Positions 17,132 to 24,282 of a DNA stretch of 29,179 nucleotides are shown here, in pieces. This DNA comes from Chloroflexota bacterium (GTDB lineage: Bacteria > Chloroflexota > Dehalococcoidia > UBA3495), in the NCBI GenBank assembly GCA_022563275.1, contig JADFNR010000031.1:1-29179 (forward strand), given 5' to 3'. Under the pieces are notes generated by a model, which was given only the letters and a program-made list of their open reading frames with translations, did no database searches and was not told the DNA's origin. Made by a program: the position numbers and the translations under genes. The stretch's first letter is position 1. The number at the start of each line of letters is the position of its first letter.

Positions 17132-17303
17132 GATTGAGACGGCGGACTCGAAATGACAGAATGGGGGCCTCCGACCAAATGTTCAAACCCGCCCCCTGGT
17201 CACGCCGGCGGAAGCCGGAATCCAGGAATTTCGCCGTTACAGCAAAATGCCTCAACCAACCGATCTTGGATCAAGACCGTTTGGATGGAGTGCAGACCGC
17301 ACC

Positions 17304-18350
17304 CTACGCAGGCTGTTTGGACCGGCCCAGCGCTGGGAATATCTGGTCTTTGAAGGCCTTCAACTCCCCGGTGGCGAACTCGTAGGTCTGGTCGGTCATC
17401 AGGTAGAGGTGTTCCAGGCCCGCCTTCTCAGCCTGCTTGATCCGCTCGGCGCAGTACTCCGGCGAACCGATCAGGCCCATGGTGTCGCACAGCTGGGCCA
17501 GGGCGTCGTCGGGTAGGAAAGCGCACAGTTCCTTGGCCTTCTCCCAGTCCTCGGCGTGGGGAACATCTGGGTAGAGGTCCCAGAGACCCCGGGGCAGTTC
17601 GAAGTCCGGGAAGTCCATGCCCGCGGCCTTCAACCAGCGGACGTAGGTGGTTTCCATCAACCGCTGCACCGCCAGGGGCCGGGCGATCTCCCGGGCCTCT
17701 TGAATGTCGTCTCTGATGATGGTGGTGCAGGTGAAGATGGTCTCGATGTCGTCGGGGTTCCTCCCGGCGGATCTGGCCCCTGTGGCGATCAACTCCCGCG
17801 CTTCCGCCACCGCATTGGGATGGATGCCGGTCATCAAGACCGCGCCGTCGGCAACCTCGCCGGCCACTTTCATGACCCTGGGGCCGGTGGCCGCGATGTA
17901 GACCGGGGTGGCCGCACCGCCGCCGTGCCGCATGCGGCTGGAGGTTTTGCCGAAGTCGACCTGGTCTCCGGCCATGAGCGCTTTCATCATGACCACCGAG
18001 TCCCGCATCTGACGCACGGTGGCCGGTGGGATGCCCACCACGTTGGCGGAGCTGTAACCCCGCCCGATCCAGATCTGGGCCCGGCCCGGCGCGATCTCGG
18101 AGACGGTCTGGGCGGCGGACGCCAAAACCGAAGGGTGCCGGGTCACGGGGTTGGTGACGGCGGAGGCAACCTTGATGGTTTTAGTATTCATCAGCGCATG
18201 GGCCATGCAGACGAACACGTCCCGCTCCAGCATCTGTGAGTCCAACATGCCCACGCCGTCGAAACCGGCGTCCTCGCATTCCTGCACGAATGCCGTGATC
18301 TCCGGAACGGGCTTGCAGGGAGGCACTCTCAGGTCGATCTTGATGGCCAT
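17304..18350 (-). CDS. LLM-class flavin oxidoreductase (F420-dependent type)
   Basis: The 348-residue TIM-barrel protein belongs to the luciferase-like monooxygenase superfamily. Its pattern (ECEDAGFDGVGMLDSQ near the N-terminus, KVASAVTNPVTRHPSVLASAAQTVSEIAPGRAQIWIGRGYSS, then TPVYIAATGPRVMKVAGEVADGAVL) resembles the F420-dependent methylene-H4MPT reductase/glucose-6-phosphate dehydrogenase branch rather than FMNH2 monooxygenases; the cofactor is inferred. The ATG has AGGAG five bases upstream. It lies 35 bp after the SelA-like gene, so the two form one transcription unit. The substrate is not predictable. Confidence 0.88.
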   Translation of the reverse strand: MAIKIDLRVPPCKPVPEITAFVQECEDAGFDGVGMLDSQMLERDVFVCMAHALMNTKTIKVASAVTNPVTRHPSVLASAAQTVSEIAPGRAQIWIGRGYSSANVVGIPPATVRQMRDSVVMMKALMAGDQVDFGKTSSRMRHGGGAATPVYIAATGPRVMKVAGEVADGAVLMTGIHPNAVAEARELIATGARSAGRNPDDIETIFTCTTIIRDDIQEAREIARPLAVQRLMETTYVRWLKAAGMDFPDFELPRGLWDLYPDVPHAEDWEKAKELCAFLPDDALAQLCDTMGLIGSPEYCAERIKQAEKAGLEHLYLMTDQTYEFATGELKAFKDQIFPALGRSKQPA

Positions 18351-18385
18351 TGTTTCTCCTTAGTCTGGTCGATGCGGAAATATCG

Positions 18386-19522
18386 TTAACGGGTCAGTTC
18401 TTCCCGCAAACGTCTGATCACGATAGCAGTCTCTTCTTCGGTCAGGTTCAACGGGTCCACCGCCAATTCGTCCGGTTGCCCCAGTTGGTGCAGGTAGATG
18501 GCTTGCTCCCCCTGTTCCAGGGCCTTGGCGATCTCATTCCTGCTGGGACCGCGCCAATCGGGGCCAAAATGCAAGAGGGCGTGGGGGATCAGATAATCGT
18601 GCTCGTCATGCTCCAACGTGACCTTCAGGCCGGGAACCTCGCTGAGGGCGTCCACCACCCGCTCAGCCTGTGTCCGGTAGGCCCGCATCTCCGCTTCCTC
18701 GTCTTCCTCCAGGAACATGCTCAGGGCGGTCACCAATCCCACTATTTCCTCCTTGGCCACTTTCATCGGGCGGCCCAGGAACTGGGCCGGATTGGCGTGG
18801 GCGGCGGCGGCTTCGATCAGGTCGGCCCGCCCGCAGAGGATACCCGTGCCCTGGGGGCCCCGGATTCCCTTCCCACCGCTGAAAGCCACCATGTCAGCTC
18901 CCTCGGCCAGGAACTTTTTAATGTTCTTCCGGGGTGGAAGCATGGAAGCGGCGTCGACCACGACGGGTACGCCGTGGCTGTGAGCGATCTCGCAGACCTG
19001 GGCCAACGGGATAGCCCTCCGGTTGGTCAACGGGGCGCAGAGGAAGGCCACCGCCGCCGTGTTCTCTCCGATGGCCCCCTCCAATTCCCAGGGATGCGAG
19101 TATCTGGAATCGCCGATCTCCACCAGCTTGGCGCCCCCGGCCCGGTAGGCCTGTTCGTAGGGGAAACGGTGCATGTTCTGGATGATGATCTCGTTCTTCA
19201 TCCCAGTGGTGTCGGGCAGTTGCCGCATCTTGACCGGGTCCTGGCCCGCGATGCAGGCGGCCGCCTGTAGCACCAGACCCCCGGCCGCGCCGCTGCAGAC
19301 GAACCCCGCCTCGGCTCCGGTCAGCCGGGCGATCTCTTCCCCGGCCTTACGGTTGAGTTCATCCACGTTGACCATGATGCGCGCCGCTCCGGCCATGACT
19401 TCGAGTACTTCGGGCCGGGTCCTGGTCCCGCCGTACTTGGTGACGGACCCTGCGGCATTGATGATGGGTTCTACGCCCAAGCGTTGATAGGCTTGCGCTG
19501 CGTCCAAGGGGAAGATAGCCAC
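18386..19522 (-). CDS. SelA/DgaE-like PLP-dependent enzyme
   Basis: The 378-residue fold-type-I PLP protein is of the SelA-like family that includes L-seryl-tRNA(Sec) selenium transferase and D-glucosaminate-6-phosphate ammonia-lyase (DgaE). The PLP lysine is Lys218 in FSGGKGIRGPQGTGIL, with Asp190 (VPVVVDAAS) as the ring-nitrogen partner and CSGAAGGLVLQAAA as the phosphate region. Selenocysteine synthesis is unlikely, since the SelA N-terminal domain is absent and no selB or tRNA-Sec is nearby. A lyase or racemase on an amino or sugar acid is more probable. The frame extends to a TTG at 19567, but the GTG at 19522 has AGGAGG four bases upstream, and a TATAAT overlaps the TTG codon, so GTG is chosen. 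Confidence 0.82.
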   Translation of the reverse strand: MAIFPLDAAQAYQRLGVEPIINAAGSVTKYGGTRTRPEVLEVMAGAARIMVNVDELNRKAGEEIARLTGAEAGFVCSGAAGGLVLQAAACIAGQDPVKMRQLPDTTGMKNEIIIQNMHRFPYEQAYRAGGAKLVEIGDSRYSHPWELEGAIGENTAAVAFLCAPLTNRRAIPLAQVCEIAHSHGVPVVVDAASMLPPRKNIKKFLAEGADMVAFSGGKGIRGPQGTGILCGRADLIEAAAAHANPAQFLGRPMKVAKEEIVGLVTALSMFLEEDEEAEMRAYRTQAERVVDALSEVPGLKVTLEHDEHDYLIPHALLHFGPDWRGPSRNEIAKALEQGEQAIYLHQLGQPDELAVDPLNLTEEETAIVIRRLREELTR

Positions 19523-19566
19523 GGTGCCTCCTGGGGCGTTATCGCCGTTCAAAGGAAAGATGGGCA

Positions 19567-19575
19567 ATTATAGCA
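19567..19575 (-). promoter_or_regulatory. Extended -10 promoter of the SelA-like/LLM operon
   Basis: The minus strand reads TGCTATAAT, a perfect extended -10. The predicted start is about 38 nt before the GTG at 19522. No convincing -35. Confidence 0.55.
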
Positions 19576-19604
19576 ACTCTGGGCCCCGGCAATCCGCACG
19601 GTTA

Positions 19605-19615
19605 TCACCGGGTGA
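19605..19615. promoter_or_regulatory. Candidate operator in the divergent promoter region
   Basis: TCACC-G-GGTGA is a perfect inverted repeat centred between the divergent -10 elements at 19567-19575 and 19646-19654. It could bind a dimeric regulator controlling both catabolic operons. It is short, so chance is possible. Confidence 0.3.
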
Positions 19616-19645
19616 ATCACATGGGGTAATCCCAGCCTGATGGTG

Positions 19646-19654
19646 TGCTAAAAT
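19646..19654 (+). promoter_or_regulatory. Extended -10 promoter of the plus-strand catabolic operon
   Basis: TGCTAAAAT (TGn plus TAAAAT, one mismatch from TATAAT). The leader to the ATG at 19722 is about 60 nt. It is divergent from the promoter at 19567-19575. Confidence 0.45.
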
Positions 19655-19721
19655 TGGCAACCGAAACCCAAGCATTTCTTCCGAAGAAACTTCAGGCGAT
19701 ACTTCCAGCGGGAGAGGGTAG

Positions 19722-20498
19722 ATGGACCAACTTGACGTGCGGACCAAGATTGGATTGGTGGTGGTGAGCGCTTCGTCGGTCTCCGAATTGAGATACCCCA
19801 AAGCCGCGCCCCCGGGAGTGGTTTTCCTCACCAGCCGCATGATGCTGGCCGAGGGTGAAAGCATCGAGGCCCTGATCGAGATGGAGAGCAATGCCGGCCG
19901 GGCTGTGGGCGAATTGGCCAGCGCCAAGGTTGATGCGGTGGCCTATTGCTGCACCGTTAGCGGCGCATTGCGCGGGATCGAGGCGGACCGCCAGTTCTGC
20001 CAGGAATTGGAAGACCAGTGGGGCACCCCCATCACATCCACCATGCTGGCCGTCGCCGAGGCCTTGCAGCACCTGGGACTGAAGAAGATCGTGGTGACCA
20101 CCCCCTATCCCGACAGCCATCATGTGGCCGAGCGGGCTTATCTGGAGGAGGCCGGGATCACGGCCCTCACCATGCAGGGCATGGGCCTGGAAACGGCCGA
20201 GGGGTTCGCGTCAGTCCCGCCTCAAGAGATCTTCGATTTCGCCATGAATGCCTGGAAGGACTATGCCGCCGAGGCCGACGGCCTGTTCATAAGTTGCATG
20301 AACCACGACGGCATGGCTGTGGCCCAGGCCCTGGAAGATGAGATTGGAAAGCCCGTGGTCACCTCGCACTCGGCCACCCTTTGGAGCGTTCTCAGCCAGG
20401 CCGGAGAGACCGGGCCGTTGTATGGATACGGCCGTCTGCTGGCCGAGCCGCGGGTTGACCGGCGCAAGAACGCCACCCCTGCTGTACACGATGTATAA
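19722..20498 (+). CDS. Asp/Glu racemase superfamily, maleate isomerase/arylmalonate decarboxylase-like
   Basis: The 258-residue product has two active-site cysteine blocks, Cys77 in AYCCTVSG and Cys192 in FISCMNHDG. This is the spacing and context (C-T-x-S-G and S-C-x-N) of maleate cis-trans isomerase. Arylmalonate decarboxylase keeps only one cysteine, so an isomerase or racemase is favoured. The pattern TSTMLAVAEALQHLGLKKIVVTTPYPDSHHVAERAYLEEAGI is typical of the family. GGGAGAGGG precedes the ATG closely. It is first gene of a plus-strand operon with a nitroreductase (30 bp gap) and an HpaB-like hydroxylase. Maleate isomerisation at the end of a ring-cleavage route would fit, but the substrate is an inference. 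Confidence 0.85.
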   Translation: MDQLDVRTKIGLVVVSASSVSELRYPKAAPPGVVFLTSRMMLAEGESIEALIEMESNAGRAVGELASAKVDAVAYCCTVSGALRGIEADRQFCQELEDQWGTPITSTMLAVAEALQHLGLKKIVVTTPYPDSHHVAERAYLEEAGITALTMQGMGLETAEGFASVPPQEIFDFAMNAWKDYAAEADGLFISCMNHDGMAVAQALEDEIGKPVVTSHSATLWSVLSQAGETGPLYGYGRLLAEPRVDRRKNATPAVHDV

Positions 20499-20528
20499 GA
20501 CTAATAAGATGAGTTTGGAGAACGAAAG

Positions 20529-21146
20529 ATGACCACTGCAGACCGTTTGACCATGTCCCTTGGCGAAGCGATGTTCACCCAGCGGGCCATCCGCAGGCTG
20601 AAGCCGGACCCCATCCCCGACGAAGTCATGCGGGACATCATGGAAGCGGCGATCCGCGCCCCCAACGGCGGCAACACCCAGCAGTGGCACTTCATCGTGG
20701 TGCAGGACGCCGACACCCGGAAGCAACTGGGCGAGCTATACCACGAGGCCTGGTGGGCCAAGCGCAAGGACCAGGGGATCATGGGACCCGAAGACATCCC
20801 ACCGGGCAAGAACTCCACGCGGTCGGCCATGCGGCTGGCCAATGAGTTCGGCGACGCTCCGGTTATGGTCCTCATCTGCGCCCTCAACAAGGGCGGTTCA
20901 GGCGGGATCATCCCCTCGGCCCAAAATTTACTATTGGCCGCTCGGGCCTACGGCATCGGCGGCACCATCGCCACCCTGCATGCCGTGGTCGATGAGCGGG
21001 TCAAGAAGCTGCTGAACATCCCCGAGACCGCCGAGATCGTCTACTGCATGCCACTGGGTTATCCGCGAGGCGTGTTTGGCTCGGTCACCCGGAAGCCCTT
21101 GGAAGAGGTATGCGGCATCGACCGTTGGGACGTTCCCTACAAATAG
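20529..21146 (+). CDS. Nitroreductase-family FMN oxidoreductase
   Basis: The 205-residue product is of normal family length. The FMN-phosphate segment TQRAIRRLKPDPIPDEVMRDIMEAAIRAPNGGNTQQWHFIVVQD (17-60) is diagnostic, and the later SAQNLLLAARAYGIGGTIATL and MPLGYPRG blocks complete the fold. Members reduce nitro groups, quinones or flavins, or act as dehydrogenases. GGAG lies eight bases before the ATG. It is placed between the isomerase-like gene and the HpaB-like gene (36 bp gap). As no HpaC-type flavin reductase is seen here, this protein could supply reduced flavin to the hydroxylase; this is a hypothesis. Confidence 0.88.
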   Translation: MTTADRLTMSLGEAMFTQRAIRRLKPDPIPDEVMRDIMEAAIRAPNGGNTQQWHFIVVQDADTRKQLGELYHEAWWAKRKDQGIMGPEDIPPGKNSTRSAMRLANEFGDAPVMVLICALNKGGSGGIIPSAQNLLLAARAYGIGGTIATLHAVVDERVKKLLNIPETAEIVYCMPLGYPRGVFGSVTRKPLEEVCGIDRWDVPYK

Positions 21147-21182
21147 CCGTCATTAATTCCGCTGAAGCGGCCTGAGGATCAT

Positions 21183-22640
21183 ATGGCGGTACGGACCGGC
21201 GAGCAGTTCCTGGAGGGCCTGAGAGACGGCCGGGAGATCTGGCTGGAGGGTGAACGGGTGGAAGACGTCACCACCCACCCCAAGACTGCCCGGATGGCCA
21301 AGACGTTGGCCGGCATCTACGACCTCCAACACTCCCCGGAACACCGCGACAAGATGACGTTCGAATCGCCCAGCAGCGGGGAGCCGGTGGCCCTGTCTTA
21401 TCTGGTGCCCGAGACCCAGGAAGACCTGCTGCGCCGGCGGGGCGCCCTGGAGATCGTCGCCCAGTCCTGTCACGGCATGCTGGGACGCACGCCTGATTAT
21501 GTGAATATCCAGGTGACCGCCTCCCGCCAACTGGCCCATCTCTACGGGCTGAACGACAAGCGGCACGGGGACAACCTGCGCAACTACCACGAGTACGTCA
21601 GAGAGCGGGACCTGTGCGTGACCCACGCCTTCGGACACCCCCAGATCAACCGCTCCCTCTCGATCGCCGAACTTCCCGACCCCTACATGGCGGTGGGAGT
21701 GGTCGACCACACCAGTGAGGGCGTGATCGTGCGGGGGGCCAAGCTGCTGGCCACCCTGGCCCCGTTCGCCGACGAGATCTTCGCGCCGGTCTACCGGCCC
21801 CTGCGGCCAGACATGGAAGAGGACCGCAAGTATTGCATCGGGTTCGCCGTGCCGGTGGCCACCCCCGGCCTCAGGTTCATCTGCCGTCCCAGCCACGACT
21901 TGGGCCGTCCGCTGGCCGAATATCCGCTGTCTGGTCAGTACGACGAGATGGACGCCCTGGCCATATTCGACGACGTGCTGATCCCCTGGGAGCGTGTGTT
22001 TCTCTACGACGACATCGAACTGGCTAATATGACCGTCGAGAAAGCGACACTTTGGCGGCAGTACATGCAGCAGGTCGCGGTCAAGAATATCGCCAAGCTG
22101 GAATTCATCCTGGGCATCGTCCACGGCATCACCGAGGCCATCGGTATCGGAGGCTTCGCCCACGTCCAGGAGAAGAACGCGGAGGTTATAGACACGCTGG
22201 AAACCGTGCGGGCGTATATGCGCGCCGCCGAAGCCGACGCCGCGCCTTATGAGGGTGAAGGGATCTGGCCGGCCGCCGAGCCGTGGACCGCCATGCGAAA
22301 CTGGTACCCGGATGCCTACTCCAGGGTCGCCGCGATAGTTGAGCAACTGGCCGCCGGTGGACTGATGCTGACCCCCACCGAAGAGGACTTTGCCGGGCCA
22401 CTGGCCGGGGATATCGGCAAGTACTACCAGGGCGCGTCGATAGACGCCACGAAAAAGGTGCGGCTGTTCCGGTTGGCCTGGGACTTGATCGGCACCGAGT
22501 TCGGTTCCCGCCAGACGCTGTACGAGCGGTTCTTCAACGGGGACGTGGTGCAGCTCCGTCAACGCCGCTACGCAACCTACGACTACTCGCGGGCCGACGC
22601 CTCACTGGAATTGTTCATGGAGAAATTGGAGAACGGGTAA
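21183..22640 (+). CDS. HpaB-like FADH2-dependent aromatic hydroxylase
   Basis: The 485-residue product is of the 4-hydroxyphenylacetate 3-monooxygenase oxygenase family (acyl-CoA dehydrogenase fold, usually 480-520 residues). Family features are the N-terminal RTGEQFLEGLRDGREIWLEGERVEDVTTHP, SCHGMLGRTPDYVN, RERDLCVTHAFGHPQINRS, the flavin-site region DEMDALAIFDDVLIPWERVFLY, and the C-terminal DLIGTEFGSRQTLYERFFNGD. Such enzymes ortho-hydroxylate phenols with reduced FAD delivered by a separate reductase; pyrrole-2-carboxylate and chlorophenol hydroxylases are relatives, so the substrate is open. GAGGAT lies three bases before the ATG. It is last gene of the operon. No HpaC, dioxygenase or ring-cleavage gene is in the window. 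Confidence 0.92.
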   Translation: MAVRTGEQFLEGLRDGREIWLEGERVEDVTTHPKTARMAKTLAGIYDLQHSPEHRDKMTFESPSSGEPVALSYLVPETQEDLLRRRGALEIVAQSCHGMLGRTPDYVNIQVTASRQLAHLYGLNDKRHGDNLRNYHEYVRERDLCVTHAFGHPQINRSLSIAELPDPYMAVGVVDHTSEGVIVRGAKLLATLAPFADEIFAPVYRPLRPDMEEDRKYCIGFAVPVATPGLRFICRPSHDLGRPLAEYPLSGQYDEMDALAIFDDVLIPWERVFLYDDIELANMTVEKATLWRQYMQQVAVKNIAKLEFILGIVHGITEAIGIGGFAHVQEKNAEVIDTLETVRAYMRAAEADAAPYEGEGIWPAAEPWTAMRNWYPDAYSRVAAIVEQLAAGGLMLTPTEEDFAGPLAGDIGKYYQGASIDATKKVRLFRLAWDLIGTEFGSRQTLYERFFNGDVVQLRQRRYATYDYSRADASLELFMEKLENG

Positions 22641-22704
22641 GCCCGCGTGACTTTCCTTGCCCGGACCTGCTCACGCCATGTCACTATGAGCTTGCCTTTC
22701 CCAT

Positions 22705-22805
22705 TGTCACCCTGATAGCGCGGTAGCGCGCGAAGGGTCTCATTGCTGCTGGTAGTGGTTGGTTCAGTGGCGAAGAGATTCTTCGGCTGCCGCCTCAGAA
22801 TGGCA
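22705..22805. repeat. Interspersed repeat, copy B (left flank of low-GC segment)
   Basis: Starts TGTCACCCTGA, contains GCGCGAAGGGTCTCATTGCTG and AGATTCTTCGGCTGCCGCC, and ends TCAGAATGGCA. It matches copies A (17006) and C (24101) in order and orientation of these blocks, with many substitutions. Confidence 0.55.
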
Positions 22806-23012
22806 CGGGAAAGTGCAGCGGTGGCATCGGATTGATTTAAATACAAACCTATCAGAAACCACTTAGAAGTTATTCCAGCCTTGAGCGTTGGGCTTCACGC
22901 CTGAAGTCAAAGGGGAGATTTATTGGTTATTGCCGCTGTGTTCACTTCAGAAGAAGTACCCTCACGAAACGTTGTCGAAAATCCGAGTGCACCTCATAGT
23001 TGTCGTCCGAGC

Positions 23013-23034
23013 GGTTACGTACAGGTTACGTACA
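23013..23034. repeat. Two head-to-tail copies of GGTTACGTACA
   Basis: Exact 11-bp tandem duplication, each unit containing the palindrome TACGTA. It ends 10 bp before the extended -10 at 23045-23053, in the position of a -35 or operator, so it may be a regulator-binding site for the DUF5677 gene. Confidence 0.6.
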
Positions 23035-23044
23035 TTAGAGTTTC

Positions 23045-23053
23045 TGGGATAAT
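23045..23053 (+). promoter_or_regulatory. Candidate extended -10 of the DUF5677 gene
   Basis: TGGGATAAT (TGn plus GATAAT). It would start transcription near 23060, consistent with translation from 23106 but not from the earlier start at 22923. Confidence 0.35.
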
Positions 23054-23105
23054 GTTGGCAGGGTCGATAAAAATATGTTGGCCCGACGCGGCGTGGAGAA
23101 ATATT

Positions 23106-23939
23106 TTGGCACAACCCATAGATACGACATATTATTTGCCTGCTGAGGATTATATCCAGCCAATCAAAACCCTCGGTTCCTACACCACGTTGATAGTCTT
23201 ATCGATCGGCGAACATGTCCCAGGGTTAAGAGGGATAATCATCAGAAATTTCGTTACCAGGGGATTGCGCTGCCTGGAGAGTATTCATCGAATTTGGGAT
23301 CTGGAGAATTTTCAGGATTGCTGGACGCTCCATCGGTCTCTGGTCGAACGACTTTTCACGTTAAGAGCACTTAATGACCGAAATGAGTTCGAAACGTTCG
23401 ATAAATGGTCCTATGTTCGACAATTTGAAAGCAAAAACCGGATCCTGAGTGATGCTGAACTAAGCAAGAAACTTTTACCTGCAGAACGATCGTTTAGTGA
23501 GAAAGAAAAGGACCGTTATACGGAAATTAAGCGAGAAAATATTTCTTGGAAAAGGCCAAACCCTCGACAGGTCGCCAAAAAGATGAACTTATCTTTTCTA
23601 TACAGTCTTGCATACGACTATGCCTCTACTCATGTACACCCAATGGCGACTGATGGGGAAGATGATTTTTTAATCCTGGCAGGATCAATATCTGAACCTC
23701 ACTACGATCAACGAGTTGTGTTACACAACTCAATAATTATCCAACTTCTGCTCGTTCAGGAAGGAATGAAGGCCAGTCGCTTATTGTGGCGAGGCATTGT
23801 CCAGGATTTTCTGTTTGATTACATGTCCCTATTGTCTACTGGTTCTGGAGAGTACCTGACTACATTCAAAAAAATCGTGAGTTTGCCTCCAGGGTTTGAT
23901 TTATGCGAACCATCCAAGGAGGGATGCGATCAATCTTAG
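23106..23939 (+). CDS. DUF5677-family protein of unknown function, low GC
   Basis: About 277 residues from the TTG at 23106, which has GGAG at 23095-23098 with 7-bp spacing. In-frame alternatives are ATG 23052 (no clear site) and TTG 22923 (GGGGAG). Family marks, counted from 23106, are the helix HRSLVERLFTLRALND starting near residue 76 (conserved Arg and Glu) and the C-terminal FLYSLAYDYASTHVHP (Tyr...Tyr...Ser...His). The protein is probably all-helical and cytoplasmic; its biochemical role is unknown. Two hand-counted 60-base lines are 43% GC against 68% for a line of the preceding hydroxylase gene, and codon use is AT-rich (many AAA, TTA, GAT). This suggests acquisition by transfer. It stands alone between two copies of one repeat family, next to a tRNA remnant. 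Confidence 0.72.
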   Translation: MAQPIDTTYYLPAEDYIQPIKTLGSYTTLIVLSIGEHVPGLRGIIIRNFVTRGLRCLESIHRIWDLENFQDCWTLHRSLVERLFTLRALNDRNEFETFDKWSYVRQFESKNRILSDAELSKKLLPAERSFSEKEKDRYTEIKRENISWKRPNPRQVAKKMNLSFLYSLAYDYASTHVHPMATDGEDDFLILAGSISEPHYDQRVVLHNSIIIQLLLVQEGMKASRLLWRGIVQDFLFDYMSLLSTGSGEYLTTFKKIVSLPPGFDLCEPSKEGCDQS

Positions 23940-24024
23940 CGTCCCATCTTCCCGGCTCAACGTGCCTGATGTGTCAGATGTAATCACAATTATCTTGTGA
24001 CTTTTGGCATGAAGGAGGCGGGCC

Positions 24025-24088
24025 GTCCCAAGGAGGATTCGAACCTCCGACCCGCTGTTAGAAGGCAGTCGTTGTTCGGATTTAGGAC
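24025..24088 (-). pseudogene. Decayed tRNA-Arg(UCU)-like sequence with shortened D arm
   Basis: On the minus strand the two ends pair as an acceptor stem (GTCCTAA with TTGGGAC, one G-U). The T arm is perfect (GGAGG-TTCGAAT-CCTCC, 24032-24048), and the anticodon loop reads CTTCTAA with anticodon TCT. The total is only about 64 nt: the D arm is reduced to roughly 10 nt, and one base (expected G after CTTCTAA) is missing, so the anticodon stem cannot form its 5 pairs. This fits a pseudogene, possibly left by an integration event, rather than a working tRNA. Confidence 0.6.
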
Positions 24089-24100
24089 ACGTATATGTAA

Positions 24101-24195
24101 GCCGTAAGCGTGCGAAGGGTTTTGTTGCTTTGGTGGAAGGTCGTTCTAGATGGCAACGGGATTCTTTCCCGACGCGTCGGGACCTCAGAATGACA
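24101..24195. repeat. Interspersed repeat, copy C (right flank of low-GC segment)
   Basis: GCGTGCGAAGGGTTTTGTTGC near the left end, GGGATTCTTTCC in the middle and CCTCAGAATGACA at the right end. It is in the same orientation as copy B at 22705-22805, so the two form direct repeats around 1.3 kb containing the DUF5677 gene and the tRNA remnant. Confidence 0.55.
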
Positions 24196-24246
24196 ATTGG
24201 GGGAATGGCAACCGCAGCGATCTGAAAGTTGGAAGCTGACCGCTGT

Positions 24247-24271
24247 TAGCTGACAGCTAGGCGTTTACGCC
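24247..24271. terminator. Two adjacent small hairpins after the zinc-ribbon gene
   Basis: TAGCTG-A-CAGCTA (24247-24259) and GGCGT-TT-ACGCC (24260-24271) are both perfect inverted repeats, 12-36 bp past the minus-strand stop at 24283. No U run follows, so intrinsic termination is uncertain. Confidence 0.3.
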
Positions 24272-24282
24272 CCCACCGGCGG

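Larger units (their letters stand above)
16757..17303. other. Intergenic repeat cluster, no gene
   Basis: Between the synthetase and the LLM gene no protein-like frame is seen. Contents: a REP-like element at 16780-16802; the segment 16935-16962 (GGTCCTTCGACAAGCTCAGG and following), whose first 11 bases recur inverted at 568-578; a 126-bp element at 17006-17131 with imperfect inverted ends; and a CCGGC-GGAA-GCCGG hairpin at 17205-17218 followed by GGAATCCAGG. The converging genes on either side may use these as terminators. Confidence 0.65.
22641..23105. other. Intergenic region at the edge of the low-GC segment
   Basis: Holds the repeat at 22705-22805, then a shift to AT-rich sequence from about 22830. 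A frame open from a TTG at 22923 (with GGGGAG at 22912-22917) joins the DUF5677 gene, but its 61 extra residues look unlike the family and span a tandem repeat and a promoter-like element. It is therefore treated here as likely non-coding, though the longer start is not excluded. Confidence 0.5.
23940..24282. other. Intergenic region: tRNA remnant, repeat and hairpins
   Basis: No protein-like frame. Holds the decayed tRNA-Arg at 24025-24088, the repeat at 24101-24195 and two adjacent small palindromes at 24247-24271 before the zinc-ribbon gene. Confidence 0.6.

Noticed and set aside
18386..19522. Selenocysteine synthase (selA) reading of the PLP gene
   Set aside because: The fold is shared, but the N-terminal SelA domain, selB and a tRNA-Sec are all absent; a DgaE-like catabolic enzyme fits better.
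21153..22562. 469-codon open frame antisense to the hydroxylase gene
   Set aside because: It lies wholly opposite a clear HpaB-like gene. Its composition (His/Val/Gly/Gln rich, no fold pattern) is the usual product of reading high-GC codons backwards.
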